A DNA stretch of 42,777 nucleotides from Pseudomonadota bacterium (lineage in GTDB: Bacteria; Pseudomonadota; Gammaproteobacteria; Burkholderiales; Burkholderiaceae_C), in the NCBI GenBank assembly GCA_020161215.1, contig JAIUOM010000024.1, forward strand, positions 1-42,777, written 5' to 3'. Positions 25,493-36,651 of this stretch are shown piece after piece (position 1 is the first letter of the stretch; each line of letters opens with the position of its first letter). A program made the translations under genes and the position numbers. The notes beneath the pieces were generated by a model. That model did no database searches, was not told the origin of the DNA, and was given only the letters and a program-made list of their open reading frames with translations.

Positions 25493-26203
25493 GTGAACAC
25501 GCACGACGACGACCTGCTCCTGGACGACGATCCCCCCACGCCCGCCGCCATTTTGCTGGTGGAAGACAACGCCTCCGCGGCAGCGCGCCTGATCCATCTG
25601 CTGTCGTGCGTCTACCCCCGCACCCCGGTACACCACGCCATGAATCTGCTGGCGGCGCGCCAGATGCTCCAGCGCGTCCCGGTCGGACTGGCCCTGGTGG
25701 ACATGCACCTGCCCGACGGCTCCGGTCTGGATCTGTTGGCCGAAATTCAGCATGGCCGTTCGTCCATCGTCAGCGTCGTCATTTCCGACTGGGGGAATAC
25801 CGACACCATTCTTGCCGCGATTCGATCCGGCGCCCGAGGCTACCTGCTGAAAAACGTCGATGACGAGGAAATGGAACGGGCGCTGTCCAGCATCCAGCGC
25901 GGCGGCGCGCCCATCGATCCGCTGGTGGCCAGCCGCATCCTGAGCCTGCTTCAGACGAGTGGCCCGTCGCTGCCCCTCACCGGCGGCGCCCCCCAAGGCG
26001 CTCCGCGGGGCAGCCAGCTCAGCCCCCGGCAGTTCGAGATTCTTCACGCCGTGGCGCAAGGCAAGACCAACCGCGAGATTGCCACGGCACTCGGCTTGTC
26101 CGCGCACACGGTCGAGTGCCATACCCGAAGCATTTACCGCAGGCTCGCCGTGCGCAGCCGCACCGAGGCCGTGATGCTGGCCAAGAACCGAGGTTGGTTG
26201 TAA
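25493..26203 (+). CDS. NarL/LuxR-type response regulator
   Basis: 236 residues from GTG at 25493. The receiver domain (about 17-135) has acidic pair ED in AILLVEDNAS, phosphoacceptor Asp in LALVDMHLPDGSGLDLL, Ser in VVISDWGN and the conserved Lys in GYLLKNVDDEEM. After a Pro/Gly linker comes a LuxR helix-turn-helix (QLSPRQFEILHAVAQGKTNR, EIATALGLSAHTVECHTRSI). All phosphorylation residues are present. No histidine kinase is in the window. Placement after the STAS gene suggests a second input to T3SS control; that is inference. Confidence 0.9.
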   Translation: MNTHDDDLLLDDDPPTPAAILLVEDNASAAARLIHLLSCVYPRTPVHHAMNLLAARQMLQRVPVGLALVDMHLPDGSGLDLLAEIQHGRSSIVSVVISDWGNTDTILAAIRSGARGYLLKNVDDEEMERALSSIQRGGAPIDPLVASRILSLLQTSGPSLPLTGGAPQGAPRGSQLSPRQFEILHAVAQGKTNREIATALGLSAHTVECHTRSIYRRLAVRSRTEAVMLAKNRGWL

Positions 26204-26455
26204 TCGCGCCGGCCGACCGGCAGTGCCGCGAATCACCGGGAATTAACCGGCAACAATTGTTGCAAAACGCCTCAAAAAACGCCCGCTCCTTGAGTTTCCC
26301 TGAGTCCGGCACCTCACCCGCGGCGCCGACGGCGGGTTTCAAAATATCACGCCTGTGGGCGCTTATTTGCACGACCATGCGGTGTAATTGAGGGTTGCCC
26401 GCGTCAGACTCCGCCGCCCTGACCGCGCGCCCACCCCCCACCCTCCCCATTCGCC
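26204..26455. other. Intergenic region without a recognised gene
   Basis: 252 bp between the response regulator and the acyltransferase. It contains the 12-bp palindrome CAACAATTGTTG near 26250 and an AT-richer stretch around 26340-26395 that could hold a promoter. No gene or clear terminator is seen. Confidence 0.4.
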
Positions 26456-27541
26456 ATGCGCCCGACCGCCGCCACCGCCCCCTTGCCCTGGATCGATTGG
26501 GGCAAGGCCATCGCGTCGCAGTTGATCGTCTGGCACCACCTGGCGCACTACGGGCCGCTGCCCGCGGCCCTGCGCCAACGCCTGCCCACCGTGGCGGACT
26601 GGTTGGACCAACGGGCGCTGTGGGCCGTGCAGGTGTTTCTGGTCATCAGCGGCTACCTGGCCGCGCGCAGTCTGTGGCCCTCCCCCGGCCGACCTCGGCT
26701 GCTCGCGCGCGACTGGCCTGGCCGGGTCGCGCAGCGCTGGACGCGCCTGGCGCCCACCTACCTGCTGGCCTTGCTGGCTGCCCTGCTGTGTGCCGCCGTG
26801 GCCCGGGTGGGCATGCAGGATCCCGACACCCCCGCCGCGCCCACCCTGGCCCAATTGGCGGCCAACCTGCTGATGCTGCAAGACATCGTCGGCCAGCCGG
26901 CGCTCAGCGCCGGTGTCTGGTACGTGGCCATTGACCTGCAATTGTTCGCCCTGCTCGGCGCCTTGGCGGTGCTGGCACCGCGCGGCAAGAGCGCGACCGG
27001 CTTGGCGCTGCTGGTGGGCGCCGTGGTGGCCTCGCTGCTGTACTTCAACCTGCGCCCCGATGGGGATATGTGGGCGCCCTTTTTCTTTGGCGCCTACGGT
27101 CTGGGCGTGCTGGCGGCCTGGGGACAAGACGGGCGCCCACGCGCCACGCTGCTGCTGGCCGGTCTGCTGGGCCTGGCCCTGGCGATGGACTGGCGCGGCC
27201 GGGTGCTGCTGGCCGGCGCCACGGCCTTGGTGCTGCTCTGGCAACCAGGGCGCCAGGCACTGGCAACCTCGGCGCTGAATCCCCTGATGCAGTGGCTGGC
27301 GCGCATCTCCTACGCGGTATTCCTGCTGCACTACCCGATCAGCTTGCTGGTCGCCACCGCCGTCATGCGCTGGGCGCCGAACTCCGACGCGGCCCGGCTG
27401 GGCGGCCTGATCGTGGCTTGGCTGCTCAGTCTGGCGGCGGGCGAATTGGCCTGGCGCTGGCTCGAGCAGCGCCGCCCTTGGAGTGAAATAATAAGAATAC
27501 GTAGCTTCAACAACTTGCGTCAAAGGGAGCAGCTCAAGTAG
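26456..27541 (+). CDS. Acyltransferase 3 (OafA/NodX-like) membrane protein
   Basis: 361 residues with about ten hydrophobic segments. The N-terminus WIDWGKAIASQLIVWHHLAH carries the conserved His of the first transmembrane helix of acyltransferase-3 proteins, and VQVFLVISGYLAARSLWP (FF.ISGYL-like) follows at about 60. The C-terminal helix phrase ISYAVFLLHYPISLLV is also typical. These proteins transfer acyl groups to sugars or lipids at the inner membrane. The last 20 residues (from WSEIIRIRS) are atypical and AT-richer. No glycan genes are near, so the substrate is unknown. Confidence 0.88.
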   Translation: MRPTAATAPLPWIDWGKAIASQLIVWHHLAHYGPLPAALRQRLPTVADWLDQRALWAVQVFLVISGYLAARSLWPSPGRPRLLARDWPGRVAQRWTRLAPTYLLALLAALLCAAVARVGMQDPDTPAAPTLAQLAANLLMLQDIVGQPALSAGVWYVAIDLQLFALLGALAVLAPRGKSATGLALLVGAVVASLLYFNLRPDGDMWAPFFFGAYGLGVLAAWGQDGRPRATLLLAGLLGLALAMDWRGRVLLAGATALVLLWQPGRQALATSALNPLMQWLARISYAVFLLHYPISLLVATAVMRWAPNSDAARLGGLIVAWLLSLAAGELAWRWLEQRRPWSEIIRIRSFNNLRQREQLK

Positions 27542-27591
27542 GATTTGACCTGGAAAGTTGCGTCAATCAATAACACAATCAGGGAGTTGAC

Positions 27592-28359
27592 ATGGTAGGA
27601 ACATCCGTCCCCATCGTCGTGCTGACCGCGGTCATTGGTCTGCTGTGCCTGGTCGCCGGTGCCACCGTCGCCTGGGTCTATGCGCTGCGTAGCCGCCGCC
27701 AGGACGAACAGGAACAATCGCGGCGCGCGCGCCAAGTGCCCTCGCAGTGGCCCATGCTGCCCCGGGCGCTGATCAATGCCAGCGAAAAACGGGCCTGGAA
27801 ATGGCTGATGCAGGCCTTTCCTGAATACCACGTGGCCCCCAAGCTGCCCCTGGCCCGCTACACCGTGGCGCGCGAGGCCGGCGCGGCCGACGACTGGATC
27901 GATTTGCTCAACCGCACCTACTGCACCTTCGCCATCGTCAACGAGGGCGGCCGCGTGGTCGGCTGCGTGGATATATCCGGCGGCCGCAATCTCTCGCGCA
28001 CCCAGCGCGCCGTCAAGGATTCGCTGCTGCCGCAGTGCGGCATCGCCTACCGCCTGCTCGACACCGACGCCATGCCCGACATTGGCGCGCTGCGTCACGA
28101 ATTCCTGGGTGGTGGCGCCACGCTGCCGCCGCCGCCCACGTCCGAATTCAGCCGGCTCGAATCGGTGCGCAGCCAGTTGAACGAGACCCTGGACCAGGGG
28201 CAGGCCAAACGCCCCCCGGTGACGGTCCCGATTTTCGCCGACACCGAACCCAACACCCGCACCATGCCGATCGAAAACGTGCTGGCGGGCACCGCCGACA
28301 CCGACGCCACGCCGCTGGAACAGATGTTCCGGCGCGGCCGCACCGCCAACAACCGTTAA
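27592..28359 (+). CDS. Membrane-anchored DUF2726 protein
   Basis: 255 residues; the ATG at 27592 follows GGGAG. One N-terminal transmembrane helix (7-32, VVLTAVIGLLCLVAGATVAW) and an Arg-rich cytoplasmic stretch, then a DUF2726 domain (about 60-160): LINASEKRAWKWLMQAFPEY, VAPKLPLARYTVAREAGAAD, YCTFAIVNEGGRVVGCVDIS. The fold is expected to be nuclease-like (as in some topoisomerase-associated proteins), but activity is not established. The C-terminal 90 residues are Pro/Thr-rich. It converges with orn, 15 nt away. Confidence 0.75.
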   Translation: MVGTSVPIVVLTAVIGLLCLVAGATVAWVYALRSRRQDEQEQSRRARQVPSQWPMLPRALINASEKRAWKWLMQAFPEYHVAPKLPLARYTVAREAGAADDWIDLLNRTYCTFAIVNEGGRVVGCVDISGGRNLSRTQRAVKDSLLPQCGIAYRLLDTDAMPDIGALRHEFLGGGATLPPPPTSEFSRLESVRSQLNETLDQGQAKRPPVTVPIFADTEPNTRTMPIENVLAGTADTDATPLEQMFRRGRTANNR

Positions 28360-28374
28360 CCTGGCTGGGCGGCC

Positions 28375-28971
28375 CTATGCACGGATGAAGTTGGCCCGGT
28401 AGTGCTCGAGTTCGTCGATGGACTCGTGCACGTCGGCCAGCGCGGTGTGCGCCTGCTGCTTCTTGAAGCCGTCCACCACTTCGGGGCGCCAGCGCCGCGC
28501 CAGCTCCTTCAGGGTGCTGACGTCGATGTTGCGGTAATGAAAAAACGCCTCCAGCCGCGGCATGTACTTGACCAGAAAGCGCCGGTCCTGCCCGATGGTG
28601 TTGCCGCACATGGGCGAGCTGCCCTTGGGCACGTAGCGCTCCAGAAACGCGATCAACTGATCTTCCGCGCCGGCCTCGGCGAGCGTCGAGGCGCGCACCC
28701 GCTCGGTAAGGCCGCTGCGTCCGTGCGTGCCCTTGTTCCAGGCGTCCATGGCGTCCAGCACCGCATCGTCTTGGTGAATCACCAGCACCGGCCCCTCCAC
28801 GCGCGGCGTCAGCTGCGGGCCGGTGACGACCACGGCGATCTCGATCAGGCGTTCTTTTTCCGGGTCCAACCCGGTCATCTCGCAGTCCAGCCAGACCAGG
28901 TTTTGGTCGGATTTGGCGAGGGTGGGCGTGTCGTTGGCGGCGACGGCGGTATCGGTGGCGGTATCGGTCAT
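28375..28971 (-). CDS. orn: Oligoribonuclease
   Basis: 198 residues, DEDDh 3'-5' exonuclease. Exo [21 protein letters not shown]; Exo [22 protein letters not shown]; Exo [21 protein letters not shown]. All four acidic residues and the His are present. It degrades 2-5 nt RNAs and pGpG in the cytoplasm. An N-terminal extension of about 20 residues (Thr/Ala-rich) precedes the core. Divergent to the M48 protease gene, an arrangement familiar from Comamonadaceae. Confidence 0.96.
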   Translation of the reverse strand: MTDTATDTAVAANDTPTLAKSDQNLVWLDCEMTGLDPEKERLIEIAVVVTGPQLTPRVEGPVLVIHQDDAVLDAMDAWNKGTHGRSGLTERVRASTLAEAGAEDQLIAFLERYVPKGSSPMCGNTIGQDRRFLVKYMPRLEAFFHYRNIDVSTLKELARRWRPEVVDGFKKQQAHTALADVHESIDELEHYRANFIRA

Positions 28972-29064
28972 GGGGCCCGATTGTCCACGCTCGTTCCCCG
29001 GGTGTAACTTGCCTCGCCCCCAGGCGCCCTAAACTTGGGGGAATTCCCCCGCTCTGCCCATTCC

Positions 29065-30369
29065 GTGACCGACACCCTCTCCTCTGCCCTGGCCACCACC
29101 CTGCTGTTTTGTGCCGCGCTGCTGGCCAACCTGCTCGTCAAGCTGTGGCTGGCCTCGCGCCAGATCCGCGCCGTGGCCGGCCACCGTGGCGCCGTGCCGG
29201 CCGAATTCGCCAGCGCCATCACCCTGGCCTCGCACCAGCGCGCGGCCGATTACACCGTGGCGCGGCTGCGCTTCGGTCTGCTGGAGCTGGCCCTGGCCGC
29301 CGCCGTGCTGCTGGGCTGGACCGTGCTCGGCGGGCTCGACGCGCTGAACGCCGCGCTGCTTGAACTGCTCGGCCCGCGCCCGCTGCTGCAGCCATTGGCG
29401 CTGTTGGTGGCCTTCACGGTGATCAACGGCGCCATCGATCTGCCCGCCTCGCTCTACCAGACCTTCGTCATCGAGCAGCGCTTTGGCTTCAACAAGATGA
29501 CGGCGGCGCTGTGGCTGGCCGACTTCCTCAAATCCACCCTGTTGGGCGTGGCCATCGGCGTGCCGCTGGCGGCCTTGGTGCTGTGGCTGATGCAGGCCAC
29601 CGGCGACTGGTGGTGGCTGTGGACCTGGGGCCTGTGGATGGGCTTCAGTCTGCTGATGATGGTCATCTACCCGATGTTCATCGCCCCGCTGTTCAACAAG
29701 TTCCAGCCGCTGGAGGACGCGGCGCTGAAAGAACGCGTGACGCGCCTGATGGCGCGCTGCGGTTTTGCGGCGCAAGGCCTGTTCGTGATGGACGGCAGCC
29801 GCCGCAGCGCCCACGCCAACGCCTATTTCACCGGCTTTGGGCGCGCCAAGCGGGTGGTGTTCTTCGACACCCTGCTGAACCAGCTCACCCCGCCCGAGGT
29901 CGAGGCTGTGCTGGCGCACGAGTTGGGCCATTTCCGGCACCGGCACGTGGCCAAGCGCATCGCCGGGCTGTTTGCCTTCAGCGGCCTGGGGCTGGCGCTG
30001 CTGGGCTGGCTGGCGCAGCAAAGCTGGTTCTACGCCGGCCTGGGCGTGACGCCGAATCTGCCGGCCGCGCTGGGCGGCGCCGTGCCCAACCATGCGCTGG
30101 CGCTGCTGCTGTTCCTGCTGGCGGTGCCGGTGTTCAGCTTCTTTCTGTCGCCGCTGATGGCGCGGCTGTCGCGCCGGCACGAATTCGAGGCCGACGCCTT
30201 CGCCGCGGCCCAGGCCAGCGCGCAGGATTTGTCCAACGCCCTGGTCAAGCTGTACCAGGACAACGCCAGCACGCTCACGCCCGATCCGCTGTACGTGCGC
30301 TTTTACTATTCGCACCCGCCGGCCAGCGAACGCATCGCCCGCATGGGCGCCCGGGTGCAGGCGGCCTGA
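29065..30369 (+). CDS. M48 family (Ste24/CaaX protease 1-like) membrane metalloprotease
   Basis: 434 residues from GTG at 29065 (an in-frame TTG at 29035 is less likely). Multiple transmembrane segments precede the zinc site VEAVLAHELGHFRHRHVAKR (HExxH, about 290), with the third ligand Glu in RRHEFEADAFAAAQAS. Phrases YQTFVIEQRFGFNKMTAALW and FDTLLNQLTPPEV also fit Ste24-type peptidases. Role: membrane protein quality control at the inner membrane. The family is certain; the substrate is not. Confidence 0.93.
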   Translation: MTDTLSSALATTLLFCAALLANLLVKLWLASRQIRAVAGHRGAVPAEFASAITLASHQRAADYTVARLRFGLLELALAAAVLLGWTVLGGLDALNAALLELLGPRPLLQPLALLVAFTVINGAIDLPASLYQTFVIEQRFGFNKMTAALWLADFLKSTLLGVAIGVPLAALVLWLMQATGDWWWLWTWGLWMGFSLLMMVIYPMFIAPLFNKFQPLEDAALKERVTRLMARCGFAAQGLFVMDGSRRSAHANAYFTGFGRAKRVVFFDTLLNQLTPPEVEAVLAHELGHFRHRHVAKRIAGLFAFSGLGLALLGWLAQQSWFYAGLGVTPNLPAALGGAVPNHALALLLFLLAVPVFSFFLSPLMARLSRRHEFEADAFAAAQASAQDLSNALVKLYQDNASTLTPDPLYVRFYYSHPPASERIARMGARVQAA

Positions 30370-30383
30370 GCCTATGTTGGGCA

Positions 30384-30450
30384 GTCAAAACAGGCGTTGG
30401 CCGGCGTGAACAAATCCAGAGCAGCTATCAAATCAGAAGCGTTATTGGCC
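30384..30450. repeat. Possible Comamonadaceae-type interspersed repeat at the start of rsgA
   Basis: The stretch with TCAAAACAGGCGTTGGC and AGCAGCTATCAAATCAGA resembles, from memory, a short intergenic repeat common in Acidovorax/Rhodoferax-type genomes. It lies across the proposed rsgA start and is AT-richer than the gene. Only one copy is visible here, so this needs a database check. Confidence 0.3.
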
Positions 30451-31356
30451 CTGCGCGAAGGCCTGGTCATCGCCACCCACGGCCGCCATTGCGTGGTGGA
30501 GGCGTCTGGCGGCCAGCACGTCATCTGCCACCCGCGCGGCAAGAAACTGACGGTGGTGGTCGGCGACCGCGTGCAATGGCTGCCCTCGCAGGACGAAGGC
30601 ACCATCGAGCGCATCACCGAGCGGCGCAACCTGCTGTACCGGCAGGACGAATTGCGCACCAAATCCTTTGCCGCCAACCTGGACCAGGTGCTGATCCTGG
30701 TGGCGGCCGAGCCCGACTTCTCCGAGCAGCAGCTGGCGCGCGCGCTGATCGCCTGCGAGGCCGAGCACATCGACCCGCTGATCGTGCTGAACAAGGCCGA
30801 CCTGGCAGGCGCCTTCGCCCAGGCCTGGGAGCGCCTGGCCCCCTACCGTGCCATGGGCTACCCGGTGCTGCCGCTGGCCGCCAAGCCGCGCGAAGGCCCT
30901 CCGGGCGCGCACCAGGCCAGCCTGCACGCCCTGACCGAACACCTGCAAGGCCGCGTCACGCTGATCCTGGGGCCATCGGGCGCCGGCAAAAGCACCCTGA
31001 TCAACCGCCTGGTGCCCGGCGCGGGGGCCCAGACCGGCGAAATCTCCCAAGCCCTGGGCAGCGGCCGCCACACCACCACCAGCACGCGCTGGTACTGGAT
31101 GGATGCGCAGCACCAAAGCGCGCTGATCGACTCCCCCGGTTTCCAGGAATTCGGCCTGCACCACATCGACCCGATGCAGCTCGGCGCCTACATGCCCGAC
31201 TTCAAGCCGCACGTGGCCGGCTGCAAGTTCTACAACTGCAGCCATTTGCACGAACCTGGCTGCGGGGTGATTTTGGCCGCCCAGGCTGGCGAAATCAGCC
31301 CAAGCCGCTACCAAATTTACAGCAATTTGTTTCCCGAACTGCGCAGCGCGGGCTGA
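30397..31356 (+). CDS. rsgA: Ribosome small subunit GTPase RsgA
   Basis: 319 residues if the TTG at 30397 is the start; GTG 30406 or a later TTG near 30445 may be the true start, because family members usually begin a few residues before GLVIATHGRHCVVE. N-terminal OB fold (8-75), then a circularly permuted GTPase: G4 LIVLNKADLAG, G1 LILGPSGAGKSTLINRLVPG, G3 ALIDSPGFQEFG. The C-terminal zinc site CKFYNCSHLHEPGCGV has the Cys-x5-His-x-His-type ligands, here C...C.H.H...C. It acts in 30S maturation. The gene is otherwise intact. Confidence 0.95.
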   Translation: MAGVNKSRAAIKSEALLALREGLVIATHGRHCVVEASGGQHVICHPRGKKLTVVVGDRVQWLPSQDEGTIERITERRNLLYRQDELRTKSFAANLDQVLILVAAEPDFSEQQLARALIACEAEHIDPLIVLNKADLAGAFAQAWERLAPYRAMGYPVLPLAAKPREGPPGAHQASLHALTEHLQGRVTLILGPSGAGKSTLINRLVPGAGAQTGEISQALGSGRHTTTSTRWYWMDAQHQSALIDSPGFQEFGLHHIDPMQLGAYMPDFKPHVAGCKFYNCSHLHEPGCGVILAAQAGEISPSRYQIYSNLFPELRSAG

Positions 31357-31386
31357 AGCCCACCCGCGCTGCCGGCGCGTCTTCGG

Positions 31387-31409
31387 CTAAAATCTGGTTG
31401 ATTCAACCA
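31387..31409 (+). promoter_or_regulatory. Promoter and operator palindrome of the toxin-antitoxin operon
   Basis: A TAAAAT box (31387-31392) is followed at once by the palindrome TGGTTGA-T-TCAACCA (31395-31409), 17 bp upstream of the antitoxin ATG. This is the usual place for antitoxin-toxin autorepression. Confidence 0.6.
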
Positions 31410-31426
31410 ACTTCCTGGGGCCCGCC

Positions 31427-31747
31427 ATGTCCACCGCCGCCGTTGGCCTGTTCGAGGCCAAGACCCACCTGTCCGAATACGTCGCCCGCGCCGAGCGGGG
31501 CGAGGAAGTCATCATTACCCGCCACAACAAGCCGGTGGCCAAGATCGTGCCGCTGCATGCCAAGCCGGAGGTGGCGGCCAAAGACATCCCGCCGTTCATC
31601 CAGAAGACCTACGACATGGGGGTGCCGCTGGTGGACCTGACCAAGGCCAATCAGCTCGTGGGCGAGATGGAAGATCAGCATTTTCTGGAGCTCACCCGTC
31701 GTCTGGAGGCTGAGATCGTCGCCAAAAAGAAAAACAGCCCAGAGTGA
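31427..31747 (+). CDS. Antitoxin, Phd/YefM type
   Basis: 106 residues. The N-terminal 55 residues (VGLFEAKTHLSEYVARAERG, EEVIITRHNKPVAKIVPLHA) are a standard Phd/YefM DNA-binding fold. The C-terminal half (TYDMGVPLVDLTKANQLVGE and an acidic/basic tail) should wrap the toxin. Its stop overlaps the toxin GTG by GTGA. Binds the palindrome upstream by inference. Confidence 0.9.
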   Translation: MSTAAVGLFEAKTHLSEYVARAERGEEVIITRHNKPVAKIVPLHAKPEVAAKDIPPFIQKTYDMGVPLVDLTKANQLVGEMEDQHFLELTRRLEAEIVAKKKNSPE

Positions 31748-32169
31748 AGCTGCCAGACACCAACGTGCTGCTGTTCGCCGTCAACAAGAACAGCCCGTTT
31801 CACGCGGTCGCGCGCCAATCGCTGGACGATTCGGTTGCTGGCGCGCACGGCGTGGGCATGGCGTGGCTGGCCCTGGTTGGGTTTGTCCGCTTGGCCACCC
31901 GCTCGGTCATCATGAGCGAGCCGCTGGATCCGGCTCAGGCGCTGGCCTTCGTGCGTGGTTGGCTGGATCATCCGGCCGTGCGTGTGCTCGACCCGGGGCC
32001 GCGCCACCTGGACATCGTCTCGCGCCTGCTCCTCGAAGCCGGCACCGCCGGCAACCTGACCAACGACGCCCACATTGCCGCCCTGGCCATCGAACACCAG
32101 GCCGAGGTGCTGACCTTTGACAAAGACTTTGCCAAATTCACCGGCCTGCGCTATCAATTGCTGAGCTGA
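31744..32169 (+). CDS. vapC: VapC-like PIN-domain toxin
   Basis: 141 residues from GTG at 31744. PIN-domain acidic residues: Asp5 in [14 protein letters not shown], Asp in [16 protein letters not shown] (about 108) and Asp in [11 protein letters not shown]. The alpha/beta order and size match VapC ribonucleases, which cleave tRNA or rRNA. Translationally coupled to the antitoxin gene. No frameshift, so it is probably functional. Confidence 0.92.
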   Translation: MKLPDTNVLLFAVNKNSPFHAVARQSLDDSVAGAHGVGMAWLALVGFVRLATRSVIMSEPLDPAQALAFVRGWLDHPAVRVLDPGPRHLDIVSRLLLEAGTAGNLTNDAHIAALAIEHQAEVLTFDKDFAKFTGLRYQLLS

Positions 32170-32207
32170 CCACGATTTATCCACGCCGGCATCCGGCCAA
32201 AAACCTT

Positions 32208-34885
<2,678 letters not shown>

Positions 34886-34889
<4 letters not shown>

Positions 34890-35242
34890 GGCGCGCGCTC
34901 GTCGCTCTTGCGGCGGTTCTCCTGCTGGGGGCCTGTGCGCCGAAGACCTTCACCAAGGAAGGCAAGCAGGACGCCACCATGGCCGAGCAGTATGCCCGCG
35001 ACGAAGGGCAGTGCCGGGCGCAGGCCAAGAACGTCGCCGGCCAGGAGCGCAACATCGAGGACCAGCGCCGCGCCGTGTTCTCCGGCGAGCGCGACCGCTT
35101 CGGCCAGCAGGACCTCTACCGGACGATGGACAACCAGGGCTACCAGAACAACTTCGACCGGCTGGTGGCGCGCTGCATGGAAGCGCGCGGCTGGACGCCG
35201 AAGAAGACCGGCCCGATCCAGATGCCCAAGCTGAGCTGGTAG
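34886..35242 (+). CDS. Small lipoprotein of unknown function
   Basis: 118 residues from GTG at 34886, overlapping the alaS stop. Signal peptide with lipobox ([16 protein letters not shown], Cys about 17). The mature part is charged, with CRAQAKN and [10 protein letters not shown] motifs; the latter resembles short alphaproteobacterial outer-membrane lipoproteins with a conserved Arg-Gly-Trp end. No further function is seen. Confidence 0.75.
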
Positions 35243-35246
35243 CACC

Positions 35247-35543
35247 GTGCCGAACGGGGTGGGGCCGCAAGGGCTGGGGCCGGGGGACTATGTCCTGCTG
35301 TTCGTCGCCTGCGGCATGGCGACGATTCCGCTCTCCGTCATGGTGCTCAAGCTGTTCACTGGCCCGTCGTGGAGCGAGCGGCTCGACAAGGCGCTGTCCT
35401 GGTCGATGACCGGCTGGATCCTGGGCGTCATGATCTTCTATGCCGGCATGGTCCTGCTCGAACGCCAGCGCCCCTGCGAGATGCAGCGCACCAACCAGAT
35501 CACGCAAGCGTGCAAGGACTATTTCGACTCCCTGCCGCGTTAG
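35247..35543 (+). CDS. Small two-helix membrane protein, unknown
   Basis: 98 residues from GTG at 35247. Two hydrophobic helices (about 15-36 and 52-71) with a charged loop (TGPSWSERLDKALSWS) and a C-terminal tail with two Cys (CEMQRTNQITQACKDYF). It is 4 nt downstream of the lipoprotein gene, probably one operon. Confidence 0.6.
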   Translation: MPNGVGPQGLGPGDYVLLFVACGMATIPLSVMVLKLFTGPSWSERLDKALSWSMTGWILGVMIFYAGMVLLERQRPCEMQRTNQITQACKDYFDSLPR

Positions 35544-35611
35544 GCTGGAGCGGCGCGCTCGCCGAGCCTAGGCTCTGGCCGTTTCGTGCCGTGATGTTTT
35601 TGGAGGTCGAC

Positions 35612-36031
35612 ATGCCTCGCGGGCTCTCGACGGCCATGGTTCTTCTCCTGCTCTCGCAGGCGGGATGCGCGACCAAGGAAGAGCGCGAGGCGGTGTTCGA
35701 CAATCGCCTGCGCGAGATGGCGGGCACGCCCGAGGCCGCATTGTTGAACGGCATGGGGCGCATCCCCGACAACAGCTACCAGCTCGAAGATGGCAGCAAG
35801 GTCCTGCAGTGGCGCTGGGACACGTCCTACATCGATCCCGGCATGCCGCCACTCTACTACGGCCGCTTCGGCGGCTGGGGGCGGGGCTGGGGCGGCGGGA
35901 TGTGGATGCCGATGGGCGGATTTCCGCCCACGCTGGTCCGCCAGGGGTGCATCGTCGAATGGACGATGGTCGGCGGGGCGGCGCAGGGCTATCGTTGGCA
36001 GGGCGCGGGCTGCGCCAAGGTCTCGCCCTGA
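35612..36031 (+). CDS. Exported Gly/Trp-rich lipoprotein-like protein, unknown
   Basis: 139 residues from the ATG at 35612. N-terminus MPRGLSTAMVLLLLSQAGCA has a lipobox (QAGC). The mature protein includes GMGRIPDNSYQLEDGSKVLQ, a Gly/Trp/Met stretch (GRFGGWGRGWGGGMWMPMGG) and a Cys-containing end (GYRWQGAGCAKVSP). It looks like a small surface lipoprotein; the family is not recognised. Confidence 0.65.
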   Translation: MPRGLSTAMVLLLLSQAGCATKEEREAVFDNRLREMAGTPEAALLNGMGRIPDNSYQLEDGSKVLQWRWDTSYIDPGMPPLYYGRFGGWGRGWGGGMWMPMGGFPPTLVRQGCIVEWTMVGGAAQGYRWQGAGCAKVSP

Positions 36032-36047
36032 TCCGCAGGCCCGGGCG

Positions 36048-36344
36048 TCAGCGCTCGGTTTCGCTCTGGCCGCGTTCCTTGCGCAGACGCTCCGCCAGCG
36101 CGCTCATCAGCTCTTCGTAGGTCGGCGCGGCCGCCAGCGACGTGGCGCGGGGAAGCATATTGTAGCGCTGCTGGCCATCGGCCGTGAGATGCAGCCGATC
36201 GCCCGTCATCTCGACCAGCGCCAGCGTCTTCAGCCGCACGAGGTCGCGCTGCGAAAGCTCCCGGACGCACGAAATGCCGAGGGCGACCCGGCGCAGGGTG
36301 ATTTCCTCGTTCGGACTGAGCGGAGCATCGAGACTACGTGGCAT
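36048..36344 (-). CDS. Small conserved hypothetical protein
   Basis: 98 residues from the ATG at 36344 (MPRSLDAPLSPNEEITLRRV). It has a short winged-helix-like pattern: LSQRDLVRLKTLALVEMTGD then RLHLTADGQQRYNMLPRA. The pattern resembles small proteins of unknown function in Rhizobiales such as Bradyrhizobium. It could bind DNA; that is inference. Confidence 0.65.
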   Translation of the reverse strand: MPRSLDAPLSPNEEITLRRVALGISCVRELSQRDLVRLKTLALVEMTGDRLHLTADGQQRYNMLPRATSLAAAPTYEELMSALAERLRKERGQSETER

Positions 36345-36651
36345 TCATCCTCCCCGTCGCCACTTCTCCACCTTTCGACCGGGGCAGCAAGACAAACAGC
36401 CAGCACAGTCGGTGCGGTTTGAAACCCCTTCGTTCGTCGTCGAACAAGGCGCCAGAAGCTTGAGCTGCAACGATTTCAGCCATGTCAGCGATTCTCGTTC
36501 GCAGCGGCAGGCCGATTTCATTTCCCACAAGGATGGTGATTTATCTGTGACCTGCCGGACACAGGGAAAAAGCTATTGTCGAAATGTCGCTGCGGAGCCT
36601 GCCCTTTGCCCCATTTTCCGCGTTGAGTCCCGAATGCGGTGGAGGATGACA
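36345..36651. other. Intergenic region without a recognised gene
   Basis: 307 bp between divergent genes. Open frames here are shadows and no terminator or repeat is seen. GGAGG at 36641-36645 is the ribosome site for the next gene. Promoters of both flanking genes should lie here. Confidence 0.5.

Noticed and set aside
29511-31640. 709-codon frame across the M48 and rsgA genes
   Set aside because: Crosses two well-supported genes in another frame and is Arg/Gly/Ala-rich without domains.
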